64,000 nucleotides of DNA from Otatea glauca (Eukaryota > Streptophyta > Magnoliopsida > Poales > Poaceae), in the NCBI GenBank assembly GCA_036346275.1, contig CM070715.1, positions 72,341,667-72,405,666 on the forward strand. The letters are read 5' to 3'. Below the pieces are notes generated by a model, which saw only the letters and a program-made list of their open reading frames with translations, searched no databases and was not told the DNA's origin. The position numbers and the translations under genes were made by a program. This document shows positions 11,988 through 24,799 of the stretch, piece by piece; positions within the stretch are counted from its first letter, which is position 1; every line of letters begins with the position of its first letter.

Positions 11988-14891
11988 ATGAAAATCAGCC
12001 TAGATTGCAAGATGACGTCCCCTGATTCGTCGTCTCAAGAATGTGATGAGCCATCGAAAGAAAAACCTCCTCGAGGCCGAAGAGGAGCAAATAAAAGGCC
12101 CACAGACCGATATACCATCACGGCGGTTGATCCAAAGGATGGGGGCCCTACCAAACCAAGAAAGGCAGCGATAGCATTTAGGACATTGCGCAAGATTGTT
12201 GCACGGGAATGGGTCCCCATCACCTGTCCATCCTGAAAGTCGTTGACTGACGAGAACCGCAACAACTTGGTGACATAAATTCTGTCTTTGTTTGAGATCC
12301 CAAAAGACTGCGTGCGCTTAGTACGATGGTATGCACTACTAGTGGCGGGAAATGCGTGGAAGAACTTCAAGAACACGCTTGTTAAGGAATATGTCAATAA
12401 GGATAGGATTCCCTTCTCTAAGTACTGGTTCACTGCTGAGGACGTATGGCAAAGTTTTGTTGAGGCGAAGATGACGGATGAATTCGTGCGTCAAAGTGAA
12501 GCCCACAAGGCCTTGCAGGCAAGGAACACCCACTCCCATAGACTTAGCATCGCTAGGTACGCGGGGAAGAGGGTGCAATGGGAGATGGAGGGCGAGGAGG
12601 CCTCCGCGCCATTTGCATCGATCATTGACCAGCGTGCTAGAGGCTGGCTAAGAGCGAGGTCAAATGCCACGTCTTTCGGTACCGTTTCCTTTACAAACCC
12701 CAGGGACGAGGAAGTCTGCCAATGCCTAGTAAGATATCTGACTACCAATTTTGTACGTAATTAGTCCATAACTTATGAAGTGAAATAACTTGTTAGGATC
12801 TTGCAGGTAGCGTTGAGTACACAATCTTTCGAGGGCACTTTTTTGTTAGACAGGGAGAAAGATGTACTCTCCACGGCCTTGAGAAATAAGGAACACCCTG
12901 GTCGCATGTGAGACAAAGGGGTTTTTGTTCTCTGGGAAATGAGATTTCTAGATGACTCCGACAAATACCGGAGTAGGAAGAGAACCAAAGCCGAGTGAGA
13001 GGAACAACTGGCACAAAAGATTGAGGAAAGACTAAGAGAAGAATTCAACAATAAGATTAGAAGCCTCGAGTAAAGGCTCAATAATCAGGACTACAGACAG
13101 CCTGCGGAAGCCCCAATATATGTGCGCAAATCAGCCCTACTACCAAAAAGTGCAGTTGTGCGTCCGCCACTCCCATAGATGAATATAGCAAATTTCCTGT
13201 CTGTGATGCAAGGTACATACATATATCTATTGAATGCTCCATACATATACCTGTTGGAGGCGTTAGCTAATTGTGTACCGTTATGTAGGTGGCAACGCGG
13301 TGCACTCTCCATGTGAGACTTTCCCATGTCTCCATTCCTCTTCTAGCTGCTTGGGGGCTCGCGTATCTGTCCACTGAAGGGGTGCTGGTGCCAGTACCCT
13401 GGTGGTGTCGGGTTTCACGAAGGTTAATGTGGACGGTGTACATGATAGTTTTAAGACTGTCCCTCTACCGATGCCCCCAAATGACAAGATCGTGACACTT
13501 GGGGATGCCATTCGCACTTTCATCTAGTGGCCCAACAGCGACATCTCCCTGGAAGCCCGTCCTCCATCATCGGAGCTACCCCAACTGCCTGAGTCGTTTG
13601 TTGCACCTCAGCAAGCCATCAAATTGGCTCCCGTACCCTCTGCATCAAAGGACTTTAAGTGGGATGGTGCCCACTCGTCTCCCGTGAAGACTCTCTATAG
13701 TAGAAAGCAAATCAAGGGCAAAGTGAAGACTCTCTATAGCAGATCACGAAGGAATTAGACTATCCGATTGCCCCGTTGTCCCCATTATACCAGCTAGGAG
13801 AGCCTTTAGTAACGGGAGAGCGCCTAGAGAACATTTCTATGGCTTGCGTTAGATTGCAAAATTGGTACCTGGAACAAGCTAAAAAGTCAGTGCAAGACCT
13901 CATAACGAGTATCTCGGTCAGCTTCATGCCTAAGCATCTGTTTAATGAGTCATCAGGGGGCTTCTTCGCAGTCGACTTTAAGGACCTGTTTGATGTCTTC
14001 AACCTCGACGCCCTCGATGCCATGCTCTTGAGATGCTGGACATTGTAAGTGTGCGCAATCGCAGTCTATATTAGTTTAATACCGATAAATGTCATATATA
14101 TATAACTCATTACTTTCGTATATATAGATACATGATCCGTGAAGCGAGAGAGAACAAATAATCGGTGGGTTTCCTGGACCCACAGATATTCTCCAAGCAA
14201 ACAATAGATAAATATTTACAATTTATCGATAAATACATTGAATAGGCCTTGGTGGCTAAAAAATATAAAGATTTCATACTTTTACCTCACAACCCAGGGT
14301 AAGTGCTGCACTATTTACTATACTTCGATTTGTACTGTGCACACAACTATGTTTTGTTAATTGACCATGCCAACATACATGTGTAGGTTTCACTGGGTTC
14401 TCATTGTAATTCATCGAGCCACGAATTAGGTTATTTACCTTGATTCCTTGTAGAGTGGCAGCCACAACTTAAATCCTTTTGCGAAATTATTCACACCAGG
14501 TAATCACGTTTCCTCCATAGATAACATGGTCATGTAGGTTGTTCAAGGTATACGTTGCTCCTAGAATGGCTGAGGCTAACCTTTTGCAATCACATAGGAC
14601 ATTCAAAGTGTACAAATATTATGGAGGGCATTCTAGGAAGGACGAGCCAAAGCTGAAATACGATTTTAAGTTTTTGGTATCTTCTATACACAATAATCCT
14701 ATATAAACTAGGGAAATAACTGTTGTGCATTTTACGTTTGCCACAGCATGCAAGTCCTCGTCAATAATAAAAAGACCAATCAGGTAATAACTACGTTGGA
14801 AGAGGCCGATCTGATGCGAATTCGAGGACAACTTTGTTCCTTCTTGCTCAGTCAAGTCTTAAATCTAGAAGGCGAGTTCCACGCTACCTAA
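11988..14891 (+). pseudogene. Second CACTA gene: Transposase_24-like region plus C48/Ulp1-like protease (broken)
   Basis: Exon-like segments in order: a basic N-terminus (11988-12236, KPPRGRRGANKRPTDRYTIT); the Transposase_24-like region (12288-12764: AWKNFKNTLVKEYV, QARNTHSHRLSIARYAGK); a coiled, charged segment near 12800-13080; TLGDAIRTFI near 13497; ALDAMLLRCWTL (to 14045); and KDFILLPHNPG ending at a GTAAGT donor near 14300. After an intron come the protease motifs: FHWVLIVIHRATN with His at 14391-14393, YLDS, then NNCCAFYVCHSM with the probable catalytic Cys at 14724-14726. It ends LLSQVLNLEGEFHAT at 14891. Several stops make it a pseudogene. Ulp1-like proteases process SUMO in host proteins; their role in CACTA elements is not established. 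Confidence 0.8.
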
Positions 14892-15210
14892 CTTCAGGAG
14901 TTGTGTTTTTTTGAATTACTATTTGGGTTAATATGTCAAACTTGTGATGTGGATTTGTGAATTGTAATTGTGCATTCAATTAATTGGTTAATAACATTGA
15001 TTTCCATTGGTTAATATATCTGAGTTCATTTTTGAAATGGATGTGCGTGCAATATTAATCTATACATGATATGCTTGCGCTATGATGTAATCTGAGTTGA
15101 TTGCTGAAACGGATATAATGTTTGTAATCTGAAATGGATGTAATGCTTGTCATATAAAATGGATGTAATGCATGTAATCTAAGTTGAGTTAATTTATAAT
15201 CTTCTTTTTT

Positions 15211-15250
15211 CAGAGGGCATGTCTAGCATTTCCTAAGCTAGCCAATAAAC
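15211..15250 (+). terminator. 3' hairpin box with AATAAA (CACTA element A)
   Basis: AGAGGGCATGTCTAGC, an A/T-rich spacer, then GCTAGCC form an inverted repeat followed directly by AATAAA at 15244-15249. The same box, in the matching orientation at the 3' end of the second gene, is at 49514-49552 in element C and 33624-33660 in element B. A poly(A)/3'-end signal is the simplest reading. Confidence 0.55.
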
Positions 15251-15269
15251 AGAAAAGGGCTTGTCTGTA

Positions 15270-15556
15270 GGAAGACTTATCACAAACAGTTTTTAACTAG
15301 AAACCATCTATGATGTTATGATACCACAGACAATTTCATAACATCACAGACGGCTTCTAATTAAAAACTGTCTGTGATGTTACTATATCACAGATGGTCC
15401 TAGTTAAAAACCGTCTGTGATATCTTCTATCACAGATGGTTTAGAAACCGTTTGTGATATGCCATAACATCACTGACACATGGTTACAGACGGTTCGAAA
15501 AACCGTCTATGATGACGGTTCCGAACCGTTTATGATGACTTTTTTTATAGTAGTGA
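15270..15556 (+). repeat. 3' subterminal repeats and terminal inverted repeat of CACTA element A
   Basis: Five or more pairs of the form TCACAGACGGTT ... AACCGTCTGTGAT, each able to fold into a short hairpin, end in TTTTTTTATAGTAGTG. These are the presumed binding sites for the CACTA transposase. The base triplet after the end is ACA; the left partner is missing, so no target duplication can be checked. Confidence 0.85.
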
Positions 15557-15861
15557 CACATATGTCCGACAGGGGAAGCAAAATCGGATGCCTAATTCAT
15601 GTGACCATATCCTCACATCTACTCGTCCCTTATCCCTGCAATGACTTCCACTCATGCGTATTCTCTCTCTCCCTCCCTCTCTCATCTTTCTCTCTCTCAA
15701 TCTGCACATGCACGAGAGCTCTTGTTCAGAGGTGTCCCCTCTCGAGGAGTGGATGGAGCTCGCTAGGTCTTGCAGGCCCGAGGCCAGAGGAGGTGGCATG
15801 CGGTGGACAACCAGTGGTTGAGTGGTGAAGAGATGATGTGAGAAAGTGTACAAACATCCTA

Positions 15862-16205
15862 CTGCGGTATGCTTGTTGTAGGCATTTTCTCGTTTGTTGT
15901 AGCAAGTTTCTAAATTGTTGGATTGAGTGTTTTCAATTGTTGCAATGTGTCTTCTCAAATGTTGTAGTATGGGAAATTTTTGTTGCAGTTGGGTTATAAA
16001 TTTGTTGCACAAGAATTTTTCTTTTGTCGTAGTTGAGTGTTAGTTTTGTTGTACCTATTTTTATTGTGATTCGTTGTTGCAACCATGGGGAATTTGGTTG
16101 CATGTTTATCAAATCAATGTTGTGCCTCCTTGAAAATTTATTTCAAGTGTCATATAGGGTACTAATTGTTGCGATTCACGAATTTTTGTTGCATCAAATC
16201 AGGAA
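15862..16205 (+). repeat. Array of TTGTTGCA/TTGTTGTA-headed units
   Basis: About fourteen units of roughly 18-30 bp, each starting TTTGTTGCA, TTGTTGTA or a close variant and followed by a variable G/T/A-rich tail. No reading frame of interest spans it. Arrays like this occur within some grass DNA transposons, but no terminal repeats were found to delimit one here. Confidence 0.6.
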
Positions 16206-16341
16206 TACTACCATCTGGTCCCTCATCCTCCTCTTTCCTCCCTCCTCATCCAACAGGCTAGAGCTGCCCACGATGACCAGAGATCACCACTACAGACGTG
16301 TAGGACATAGGCCATGTTTGTTTGGGCATAGGCATAGGACC

Positions 16342-17307
16342 TGTTATGTTGTTGGGTTTCAGATTAGCCCATGTATGAGTGAGGGAGTTAATCTCAGCCA
16401 TTGATGAGGTTCCTTATGGGCTAAGGAAGCCATCCAAGGGTAGAGATTGCTCCGAATAGGCTATAAATAGAGGGGTAGAGGGAAGCCTCTCCCCACAGGT
16501 TTTAGGGTCTGTGAGAAGGATTTTTGTTTCCTTATACTCTCTTGAGCTTTGTAGGCTCTGTAACCATTCATATCATGAAGAAATAAAAATCATTTTCGTG
16601 ATCAAGTTCTTGCTCATTTAGTTGCCCATCCCTTTTGAGTTTTGATCTCTCTTTGATTTATTTCTCTCTTGTTCTTGTGTCGCCAAGGATGAACGAATAT
16701 TATATGAATCTTCTATAGATCATATCCCAAAAAATCTAGGCAAGCTGCAACTCCATCTTCTATGTTTTTGCAAGAAAGCGATTTTTTACTTGAGAAGAGA
16801 AAGATTTTTGGTAGATCGTATTCTTGCTCGTTTGAGGGCTGTTTCCTTGTTGTTCTTGCTTGCTGTGGCATGTGGGAGACCATTTAGGATCATCTTGATC
16901 ATCAAATCCTCACGAGTAAGCTTAGGGGTCAAGCTTTTGGTTTTTGCCTGGTTTTGGTGCAACCTTTCTTAGATTGGAAAAACGTTACAACTTTGACATC
17001 AATCCTTGTGATTGAAGGCTGGAATAGGTTCCTGACATCCATAGGATGGTGCATACAAAGTTTCACAAGTTTTGAATCATCCAATCAAAAGATACATCAA
17101 TTCTTGGATTTTTACTCGTGATGTTTTTACTATTCATCCTGATTTCACTCTTCATCCAACTAGTGTTACTGTTCATCTGACCAGTTTTTGCTGTTCAGCT
17201 GACCTGTTCCTGACCTGCACTTTTAATTAGAGAAGTGGTCTGAATTTTCTGAGGGAAATTTTATTTGGCTCCTATTCACCCCCTCTAGTCGCTATTTTAG
17301 GTCCTAC
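16342..17307 (+). mobile_element. Copia-like LTR (solo or truncated)
   Basis: The stretch starts TGTTATGTTG. It has a TATA box CTATAAATAG at 16461-16470, poly(A)-like AAATAAAAATC near 16582, and a 3' part with CTCCTATTCACCCCCTCTAG near 17270, a phrase typical of the region just before the primer site in plant Copia elements. No TGGTATCAGAGC primer site, gag or pol follows; the next DNA is a different LTR fragment. No target duplication was identified. Confidence 0.5.
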
Positions 17308-17379
17308 GGAAAGATTCTACTCTGTTCTAGGATTATAACTGTTAAAGACCATACTCTATTTTTGGACCTACAATTTTAT

Positions 17380-17897
17380 AAGAAAAAGCCTATAAAGAAG
17401 GACAAAGCTCACAATCAGTTAATTGGTCACGACTCTGACCAGTTTGTTGACGTGTCCTCCATTGGCTCATACTGAACCGTCCCGACTAGTGATTCAACCG
17501 CTCTGACCAGATCAAACTAGTTAAGACAGGTAGTTATCTCTGCTCATAGAACCGTGCGGATAGTTTTTCTCTTGATAGCTATAAATAATTGCTCGGAAGT
17601 TATCCTCTTGCGAAGAGACACTTTTTTGGCAAGAAGACACTTATTGAAATACAACTGCCGCTTGTTCGTTATGATAAATAGGGAAGAGATTTGCACTGTC
17701 AAGGAGGAGGATGATTAGAATCAATCAGGAGATAGAAAGAACATCACATAGATTCTGTAGCATTTGTACTCTGTTAAGCCATTTAGCTAATAAGAAGCAA
17801 TCTATTGTACCTCTTTTCATAATCTTTGTCCCTAGAAACTTGTATCCATTTTAATTCATAAGCTCTATCTAAAGGCCCATGGTATTAAACATCGACA
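17380..17897 (+). mobile_element. LTR fragment related to 2226-2875
   Basis: Scattered GACCAG/CTGACCAG words, a promoter-like CTATAAATAATTGC near 17580, GCTAATAAGAAGC near 17787 and a closing CATCGAC resemble the LTR ending at 2875. It is diverged and lacks the 5' part. Confidence 0.4.
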
Positions 17898-19150
17898 ACG
17901 TGTATAACCAAGAAAATATTACAAAAAAAATCACTGGATATTTTAAAAGGCTGATATTCAAACATACTGCAAAGTAATGTATTCCACAGCTAAACCAAAA
18001 TATTGAAAAATTTCTAAATGTATTCCACAAATACATAGCGCATGCACATTATCCAAATCAAGTATCAAGGATGAAAAGCTACCAGTATATATCTTGATTC
18101 TCCCCATGTATGTCTTACAACACATTCAAATTGGAGCAATTGCTCTTTTGGCTTGACAATTGCAATACCAAATAATCACCTAGAAGGAATTAAGATAACA
18201 ATTAGAAACACTAACCAACAGTATCTTGATTCTCCCCATGTTTATCTTACAGCACATTCAAATTGCAGTAGTTGCTCTTTTGTCTTCACAATTGCAATAA
18301 CAAATAATCACCTAAAAGGAAATAAAATAACAATTTAGAAACACTAGCCAACAGTATCTTTCTCCCACATGCAAACACTGAAAAGAAAATGTTGCAGCAG
18401 TATTAGCACATGCACCAATTAGAAAAGACAGACAGTTTGGTATCTTCACCGGTCACCAACAATACTCTGCAATTGCAGCTCAACAACCGGAGAAAACCTG
18501 GCTTTACTAGAACAAGAAGGCCTAAATCATTGGCAATCAGGGTTACACAAGACAGTAGAAGGATATACTTACTTTGATGCAAAGACAACCTTACAAGATT
18601 TGATTAATTATTGTCTATTTTCCTATACTTTTACATTGCCACTTTAGGTTTCAAGATTGACGGAGATCATCCATTTTAGTTATTTTTTTCTGATGAAATT
18701 TCATTTTGCACTAATTTTATTTCTGTAGTTGTTTTCCTAGTCATTAATTCTACAACCCAAATGAAAAAAAAAAATGGTCTCAATAAAAAAAGCAGGGACA
18801 GATTATCCTCTATGACATAACCTTAACTTCATTTTGCACCCCTCTTATTTTCTTGTCTTTGTTCTATTGTTCATACTGAACAACTATGCAAAATTGTTAA
18901 TAGTAAACCAAATAACTGGAAAATACTCAATTAAGTGCTCCATCAAATTAAAACCAAGGATCAGAAATTACTGGGCATTGCAATATAGCAGTGTGCTACA
19001 TTCATAACATACAAAATAGCCATAAATCAATCAAATTATATGACATATGTACCGCTGCTGGTAGTCATCCAATAAATCAAATCATGCATAGTAAGAATGC
19101 ATTATGTACATAATCCAAGAAATAAAATTAATTTAACCTAACACAACAAA
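17898..19150. other. No gene recognised; contains a tandem duplication
   Basis: AT-rich DNA with no domain-bearing frame. The only clear structure is a 132-133 bp tandem duplication at 18090-18354, described separately. Confidence 0.6.
18090..18354 (+). repeat. 132-bp tandem duplication
   Basis: Copies 18090-18221 and 18222-18354 share TATCTTGATTCTCCCCATG, TTGCAATA and AAATAATCACCTA with about 10% differences. A third copy starts (TATCTT) at 18355 and stops. Confidence 0.85.
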
Positions 19151-19624
19151 TCAAAATTGGGGTACTACCTTCAGATCTGCTGCCTTGAGGGAGTCGAGGA
19201 CGATGGCCTGGTGATGTGGAGGATGGAGGCATGGGTAAAGAGGATAATGACACTGGCTGAGGAGAAGACGGCTACGCATAGGGCTTGTGGAAGAAGGACG
19301 ACGCCGTTGGTGGCCCGAAAGAGTCGACAGCAAAGGCTTGAGGGCATGGATGATGGAGGTGCGAGTCAGGCGGATGGTGGCGTTGGGCGTTGGGGGAGAA
19401 GGACGATAATGTCGACGACGTAGAAGAGTCGATGACACTAGTTTGGGGGCATGGATAATGGAGACACGAGTGAGGTTGATGGCGGCACCGGGCGAGGGGA
19501 TGATGGAGGCTCGGGGGAGGATGGAGGCATGAGGGCGAAGAATGGCGACATTGGGAGATCTAGTCGCTGGGCGTAGGGAGGATGGCTGTAGAGAATAGAG
19601 GGATGGGAGTGGAGGATGGTGGCT

Positions 19625-22560
19625 ATAATATCCTAAAAGTTGCATATTTTTATTTAAAATACTTAAATCTGATTTTTTGATATTTTTCCTCATTTTTTTG
19701 GATTTTATAAATGCTTTTTCCTATTTTTAGATTTATAAAATGATTTACTGTAGAAAAAAATTAAAACTCAAATTTCACAGAAAATAATTTTTTTAAGTCC
19801 CAAATATCTCAAGGTATTTTTGAGAATTTTTCTAGAATTTTTAAACCTTATTTACTATCTTTTCAAAAAATGCTTTTCCATTAAAAAGTAAAAAAATTAA
19901 AGTGGACCAAGTGCCGTCCTCAACCTCCAGCACTCCTCTCTCCTCCGTTGATAAGACTTTGGACCTTTGGAATCCCATGGCTTTCTCACCCGTTTCTTTC
20001 CAAATTTCACCAAATCAATCCCCGAACCTTTCTCTTTCCATTCCCGATCTCCTTCCCCAAATTTGGTGCCCAAATTTCGCGTTCTTTTCGTTTCCGAAAT
20101 TTCCATATCCGAGTCGGTTTCCATCCAACCATGCCTCCCCGTGAGTATACAAGGTGAGCATCGGCCTCAAGGATCATTGCACAACTCGTTCCTCCACTTG
20201 TCCTAAGCTCTTATGCCTTCGTTTGGCCGGAAACCTTAAGACCTAGAGCACAAACTAAATGTCAGCCAGCCAGCCACATGAGCTCCCCCAGTGCCTTGAA
20301 ATCCATGTCACAAGGTGCCTGGGTATCTCCTCTATCTTTCCCTCTCTTTTATCCCTAAATCGTGCTCCCCCTCGCCAGAATTTCACCGTTTTTCAGCGCT
20401 GGCCGCCACCTCCTTTTCTTGATGCAACTAGCCAACCATATGCGGCGTGTCACGCCGCGGGCGCCACTCCTCACGCGAGCAAATGGAGAAAACGTGCAAA
20501 TGCCGCTCCCTACAGGAGCAAATCGAGGAAACACACGAAAAGGACCTAAAAAGAATTTTGTGTTTTCTGCAAAAAGGCTTAAACGTAATGCTAGAAAAAA
20601 ATACAAAAAGGACCTAAATGCAATGTATTTTTTTTCAAAAAAAATGGACCTAAACGTTTTTTCCACTAAAAGGACCTAATCATAATTTTGATTTTCAATA
20701 AAAGGACCCGAGCGCAATACTTAAAAACGCATAAAGAACCTAAACGTAATATATTTTCTTTTTTTAAAAAAGGACCTAATCGTAATTGTTTTTCCAGAAA
20801 AAGACCTAATCATAATTTTTTTTTTAAAAAAGGACTCGAACGCAAAAAAAATTTTGCCGGCTCAAACGCACCTAAGATCGGTATTTCCACCATCTTTAGT
20901 AGAGGGAGGATGCCGCCTCCGGTTGCCTTCGCCGGCAGCCACTGCCACAGCCGACCCCTCCTCACCGGTGGGCACACTGGGTGCAATGCCCCAGGCCCCC
21001 AGCCGCCCCCTGCACACGGTAGAACAAAGAACATCGCTCTTTGTCTGTCTGTGTGCATGAACATGCCGCACGGTACCACATGAATAGTAAAATAAATATA
21101 ATATTTTTTAAAAAATTACATATAAAATAAAAAAATTCTGAAAGTTAAAAATCTGGAGCTGACATCATCGTGACATCATAATTCCAATTTTATTTAGAAA
21201 AAGTAATTCCAAAAATCCTTTTCTTTCTCTTTTTATCTAGTTATTCTTCCGAGAGTCCGATCTCCTCCGTTTTAACTTTGAATTTAGTGATTCAAATTTC
21301 TAAATTCAAATTATACTATCTAGTGCCCATTTTACCAGTTTTGTATTTAATTTGAGTTTCTTTTATTTATTTTGTTTGCTTTTTGTATATAGATGTCGTC
21401 GCTGGAGAAACCCGATCGAGTCAACAACAAGAGGTAGAACCAGCTGCGTTCAGCGAAGGCAAGTCTTGATCATGTTGATCCTAAAATTTAAAATTCTTAT
21501 GTTGTTTTAAATTATCGCATGCCTACTTTTACGCAATGTACTTTAAATTCAATCATAAGGTTTAGTTAAATTTCCAAATTTGTTATGAACATTTGGGCAT
21601 TGATCATGATGTACCCTTGTCGCCATAGATGGTTTATCTATTTTATTTGGTGATAATTAGTGGGTAGTATAATATGGTAGAATTGCTTAGTCGCTTAATC
21701 GCTTCGATATTATGCCATTATTGGGAATTACTTCGAAACTTTGTTTAAACCACTTGTGAAGTTATGGCAATAAGTATTGTTGCTGTTTAATAAATAAAAT
21801 AAATGTAAAAAATGGTTTAGACCGAGGCAGATGAAAAGTTAGATGGGTGCAGGAAGCATAAGACTTTGGAAAGTGATTGTTCCACCCTAGTCCATTAAGG
21901 ACCGAAGTGTGTGTCATTTCAAACTGAGCACTACCGTACAACCATAAGTCTATATGGGTACGATCTGGATAATTAATTTGTGCATCTCGTTATTAGTTTT
22001 GTCAGTTGGTAGAATGTAGGTGTTAGTTGAAGACAGGTTTCCCCACAAGGCGCAAAGGGGGCTTATGACTAAGTAGATGGAACCCGTCGGCGACGAAACC
22101 TTAGCGGATGAGGTTAAAAATAGGGTTGTACATTGTAAAAGCCTTCTTGCGATCATCCTAGTTGCACTCTAACATGATGAGTGTGCACGAACAGCAAAGG
22201 TTGATCGCATCTCGTGAATAAAACTGTACACACTCTCGTAGAAAGAGTACGCTGGAGCATAAAGTGACTACGAGTTCTTTGCTTATGGTTTCGATAAAGG
22301 AGATCTGGATTATTAGGACGCACACCCCATTTGATTGTATGTTGGGAGAATGGATGGGCTTATCTTGCTGTTATTTATTTCGTTTCCGCTACTATTTTGT
22401 TGAACTTAGACCATGCACAGTCATTTATTTGTAATTGTTGTCCATAAGGCCAGTACTTGTTGCTTAATTATCAACATTTGAATTCGTGATATAGATGTGT
22501 TATCATTGCTGTTATCGTTGCATACGCTAGCGTGTTATTAGACTAGTGCAGTTATACATA
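19625..22560 (+). mobile_element. Degraded Gypsy (Tekay/Del-like) LTR, interrupted
   Basis: It starts at TATAATATCC, a probable decayed TGTAATATCC. AT-rich U3-like DNA follows, then C-rich DNA, then (21140-21500) the phrase GACATCATCGTGACATCATAA and GAGTCCGATCTCCTCCG. The last stretch (GAAGGCAAGTCTTGATCATG) is typical of the downstream half of such LTRs. A foreign block of roughly 20426-21075 carrying GGACCTAA repeats splits it. No internal coding region follows. The right boundary is approximate. Confidence 0.42.
20426..21075 (+). repeat. GGACCTAA-type array with a GCGGCGTG palindrome (copy 1)
   Basis: It opens AACTAGCC..., followed by a palindromic GCGGCGTGTCACGCCGC and GGGCGCC. Then come eight or so units built on AAAAGGACCTAA(A/T)CGTAAT separated by A/T runs, and a GC-rich block. 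An inverted second copy lies at about 24800-25390. The two may be one element's ends or two independent insertions. Confidence 0.6.
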
Positions 22561-23073
22561 GAGGATTCATATTTGAAAATCCGATCCCGGCGTTCGGAGA
22601 TGTGGTCGCGGGCAACCCCCAAACATTAACGGCAGCGTGAGTCGCGAGAGGGGAGGCGTAGGCACATATGAGATGGAGAGAGAGGAAGGATGAATAGTAA
22701 AAGTATGGACGATTTTTTATATAGCGATGGCAGTTGCTAGTAATTTCAACGAGATTTAGTGGCGAAGGGCTATTTCCATCTGACAAAAGCCCAAAAAGCA
22801 ATCTCATTGAGCTTTTGGTTTATAGTTCCGCCTTTAGTTTTGTTTTTTTCTTTTAAGCCTAGCGAAAAGCACAAACAAACAATACAATAAGTTCACATGC
22901 AGCTAGTTAGCTACACAAGAATCATCTATTAACGTCGGTGGGTTGGATTACTGATCACGGCATTTCAGTTTTGATTATTATATATATATAACGTGTAACT
23001 ATATGTTGCTGAGATAGTAATATTGATTCAACGTAGTATTGAATACTTATCCATCATATAGTGATATTGATTC
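22561..23073. other. No gene seen
   Basis: A GC-moderate patch (22560-22700) followed by AT-rich DNA. No domain, RNA gene or clear terminus was recognised. Confidence 0.6.
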
Positions 23074-23342
23074 AACAAATTGCATCAGTTATGTGGTCAA
23101 ACCAACTAATTAATGCGTTTTGTAGTTTATATACTAATATGTTTTCTCTTTGTTTTAGCTATGTCTTTTTATTGGTAACTCCGATTTGCAAATGGTTTTC
23201 ACTAATAGCTTACTGATGACGAGAGGAACAGAATAATATAAATCTCAATATTAAACAGTAATTTTACTGACTGGTAACAAAAATTACTATATCTATAACA
23301 TGAAATTACTACATCTATAACATAAAATTACTATCATATAGT
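23074..23342 (+). repeat. Left arm of a ~270-bp inverted repeat
   Basis: Phrases such as CCAACTAATTAATGCG, TTTTTATTGGTAACTCC, TTAAACAGTAATTTT and GAAATTACTACATCTA reappear, reverse-complemented and in mirrored order, at 25392-25684. The arms flank about 2 kb of tandem repeats, giving a foldback layout. Confidence 0.7.
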
Positions 23343-23361
23343 AGTAACATCTATCCTATGT

Positions 23362-24790
23362 AAACTAGTCTTATCGTGTAAAATTCATGAAAACCATAAG
23401 TACTAGTTTTCAAAAATTCTCAACAAATTACCATAAGTAGGGAAGGTGGGATCTACATCCCTGTAAAATTTGAAGACCAAAATCAATCTCATTTGAAATA
23501 TATGAAATTGACAAGCGCTAATCAGTGATGAATAGTAAATTTATCATTTTCATATCTTTTAAATGCAGGTGAGTTTGGTCTTAAAATTTTACAAGGTTGT
23601 ATAAGCTCACATCCCCTACATATGATAATTTTTTGAGAATTTTTCAGAACATATACATATTGTTTTCACAGACTTTACACGATAAAGGTCGTGTACTGCC
23701 AAATGACTGATCTGTGTAGGATTTTACTACTGAACTGACGCTTAACATTTTTGCGGACGGTTCTCAATTAATTTTATCATCTATTACAACAATATTTACG
23801 ATCGTCAATATAATATTTTACTATAGGACTAATAAACAGAGCTAAATTCTTTTTAATAACATATTACCTACTATTACATAAGATGTTACTGATTTTATAG
23901 TTCACACAGGATTTATTGATTTTTACTATCCAGAAAATAATATATTACTAAATCATGTATAAACTAGGTTTATCGTGTAAAATTAATGAAAACCACATGT
24001 ACTAGTTTTCAAAAATTCTAAAAAAATACCATAAGTAGGGTAGTTGAGATTCAACATCCCTGTACAATTTGAAGACAAAATCAATCTTATTTGAAAGATA
24101 TGAAATTGAAAAGCGCTAATCAATGATGAATAGTAAATTTATCCTTTTCATATATTTCAAATGCAAGTGAGTTTGGTATTCAAATTTTACAAGGTTTTAA
24201 AATGTCATATCCCCTATATATGGTAATTTTTTGAGATTTTTCAGAACTTCTACATATAGTTTTCATGGACTTTATACGATAAAGATGGTGTACTATCAAA
24301 TAACTGATCTGTGTTGGATTTTACTACTGAACAGACGCTTAACATTTTCACGAACGGTTCTCAATTTTATTTATCATCTATTACATCAACATTTACGATC
24401 ATCCATATAATATTTTACTACAAGACTGACAACCAGAGCTAAATTCTTATTCTGATAGTTAACTTCATTTTGGTTTAGTATTATCTTGTTTAATAGTTAG
24501 TAACATGTTAAATTCTGAATAGTAAAAGGCAACATATCTTGTGTAGATCATTATTATCGAAAATCAATCTGATTTGAAAGATATAAAATTGATAAGCACT
24601 AATCATTGATGAATAGTAAATTTTTCCTTTTCATATCTTTCAAATGCGACTGAGTTTGATATTCAAATTTTACAGGGCTGTAGAAACTCATTTCCCCTAC
24701 GTATGGTAATTTTTTGAAAATTTTTCAGAACTTTTACATATAGTTTTCACGGATTTTTACTGTCAAATGACTGATCTGTGTAGGATTTCC
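23362..24790 (+). repeat. Three diverged direct copies of a ~480-600 bp unit
   Basis: Copies begin near 23362 and 23962; a shorter third covers about 24553-24790. Shared markers are AAAATCAATCT.ATTTGAAA, GATGAATAGTAAATTT, CATATCTTTCAAATGCA, GGTAATTTTTTGA and TGACTGATCTGTGT. No protein is encoded; the unit looks like a structural part of the surrounding foldback-type element. Confidence 0.75.
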
Positions 24791-24799
24791 TAATTATAA

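Larger units (their letters stand above)
2876..15556 (+). mobile_element. CACTA (En/Spm) element A, 5' end missing
   Basis: A plant CACTA transposon carrying two genes in the same direction: a TNP2-like transposase (3331-10264, split by an inserted retroelement) and a second gene with a Transposase_24-like region plus a C48 protease (11988-14891). The right end is clear: subterminal TCACAGACGGTT/AACCGTCTGTGA repeats lead to ...TATAGTAGTG at 15556, the reverse complement of CACTACTATA. No matching left terminus is visible. The element appears to begin at about 2876, directly against an LTR fragment, inside the transposase 5' leader, so it is probably truncated and cannot transpose by itself. 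Confidence 0.85.

Noticed and set aside
19151..19693. 180-residue minus-strand open frame
   Set aside because: Low-complexity Pro/Ser/Arg/His composition with internally repeated text, no domain, and it extends into the start of a Gypsy LTR. Probably chance openness.
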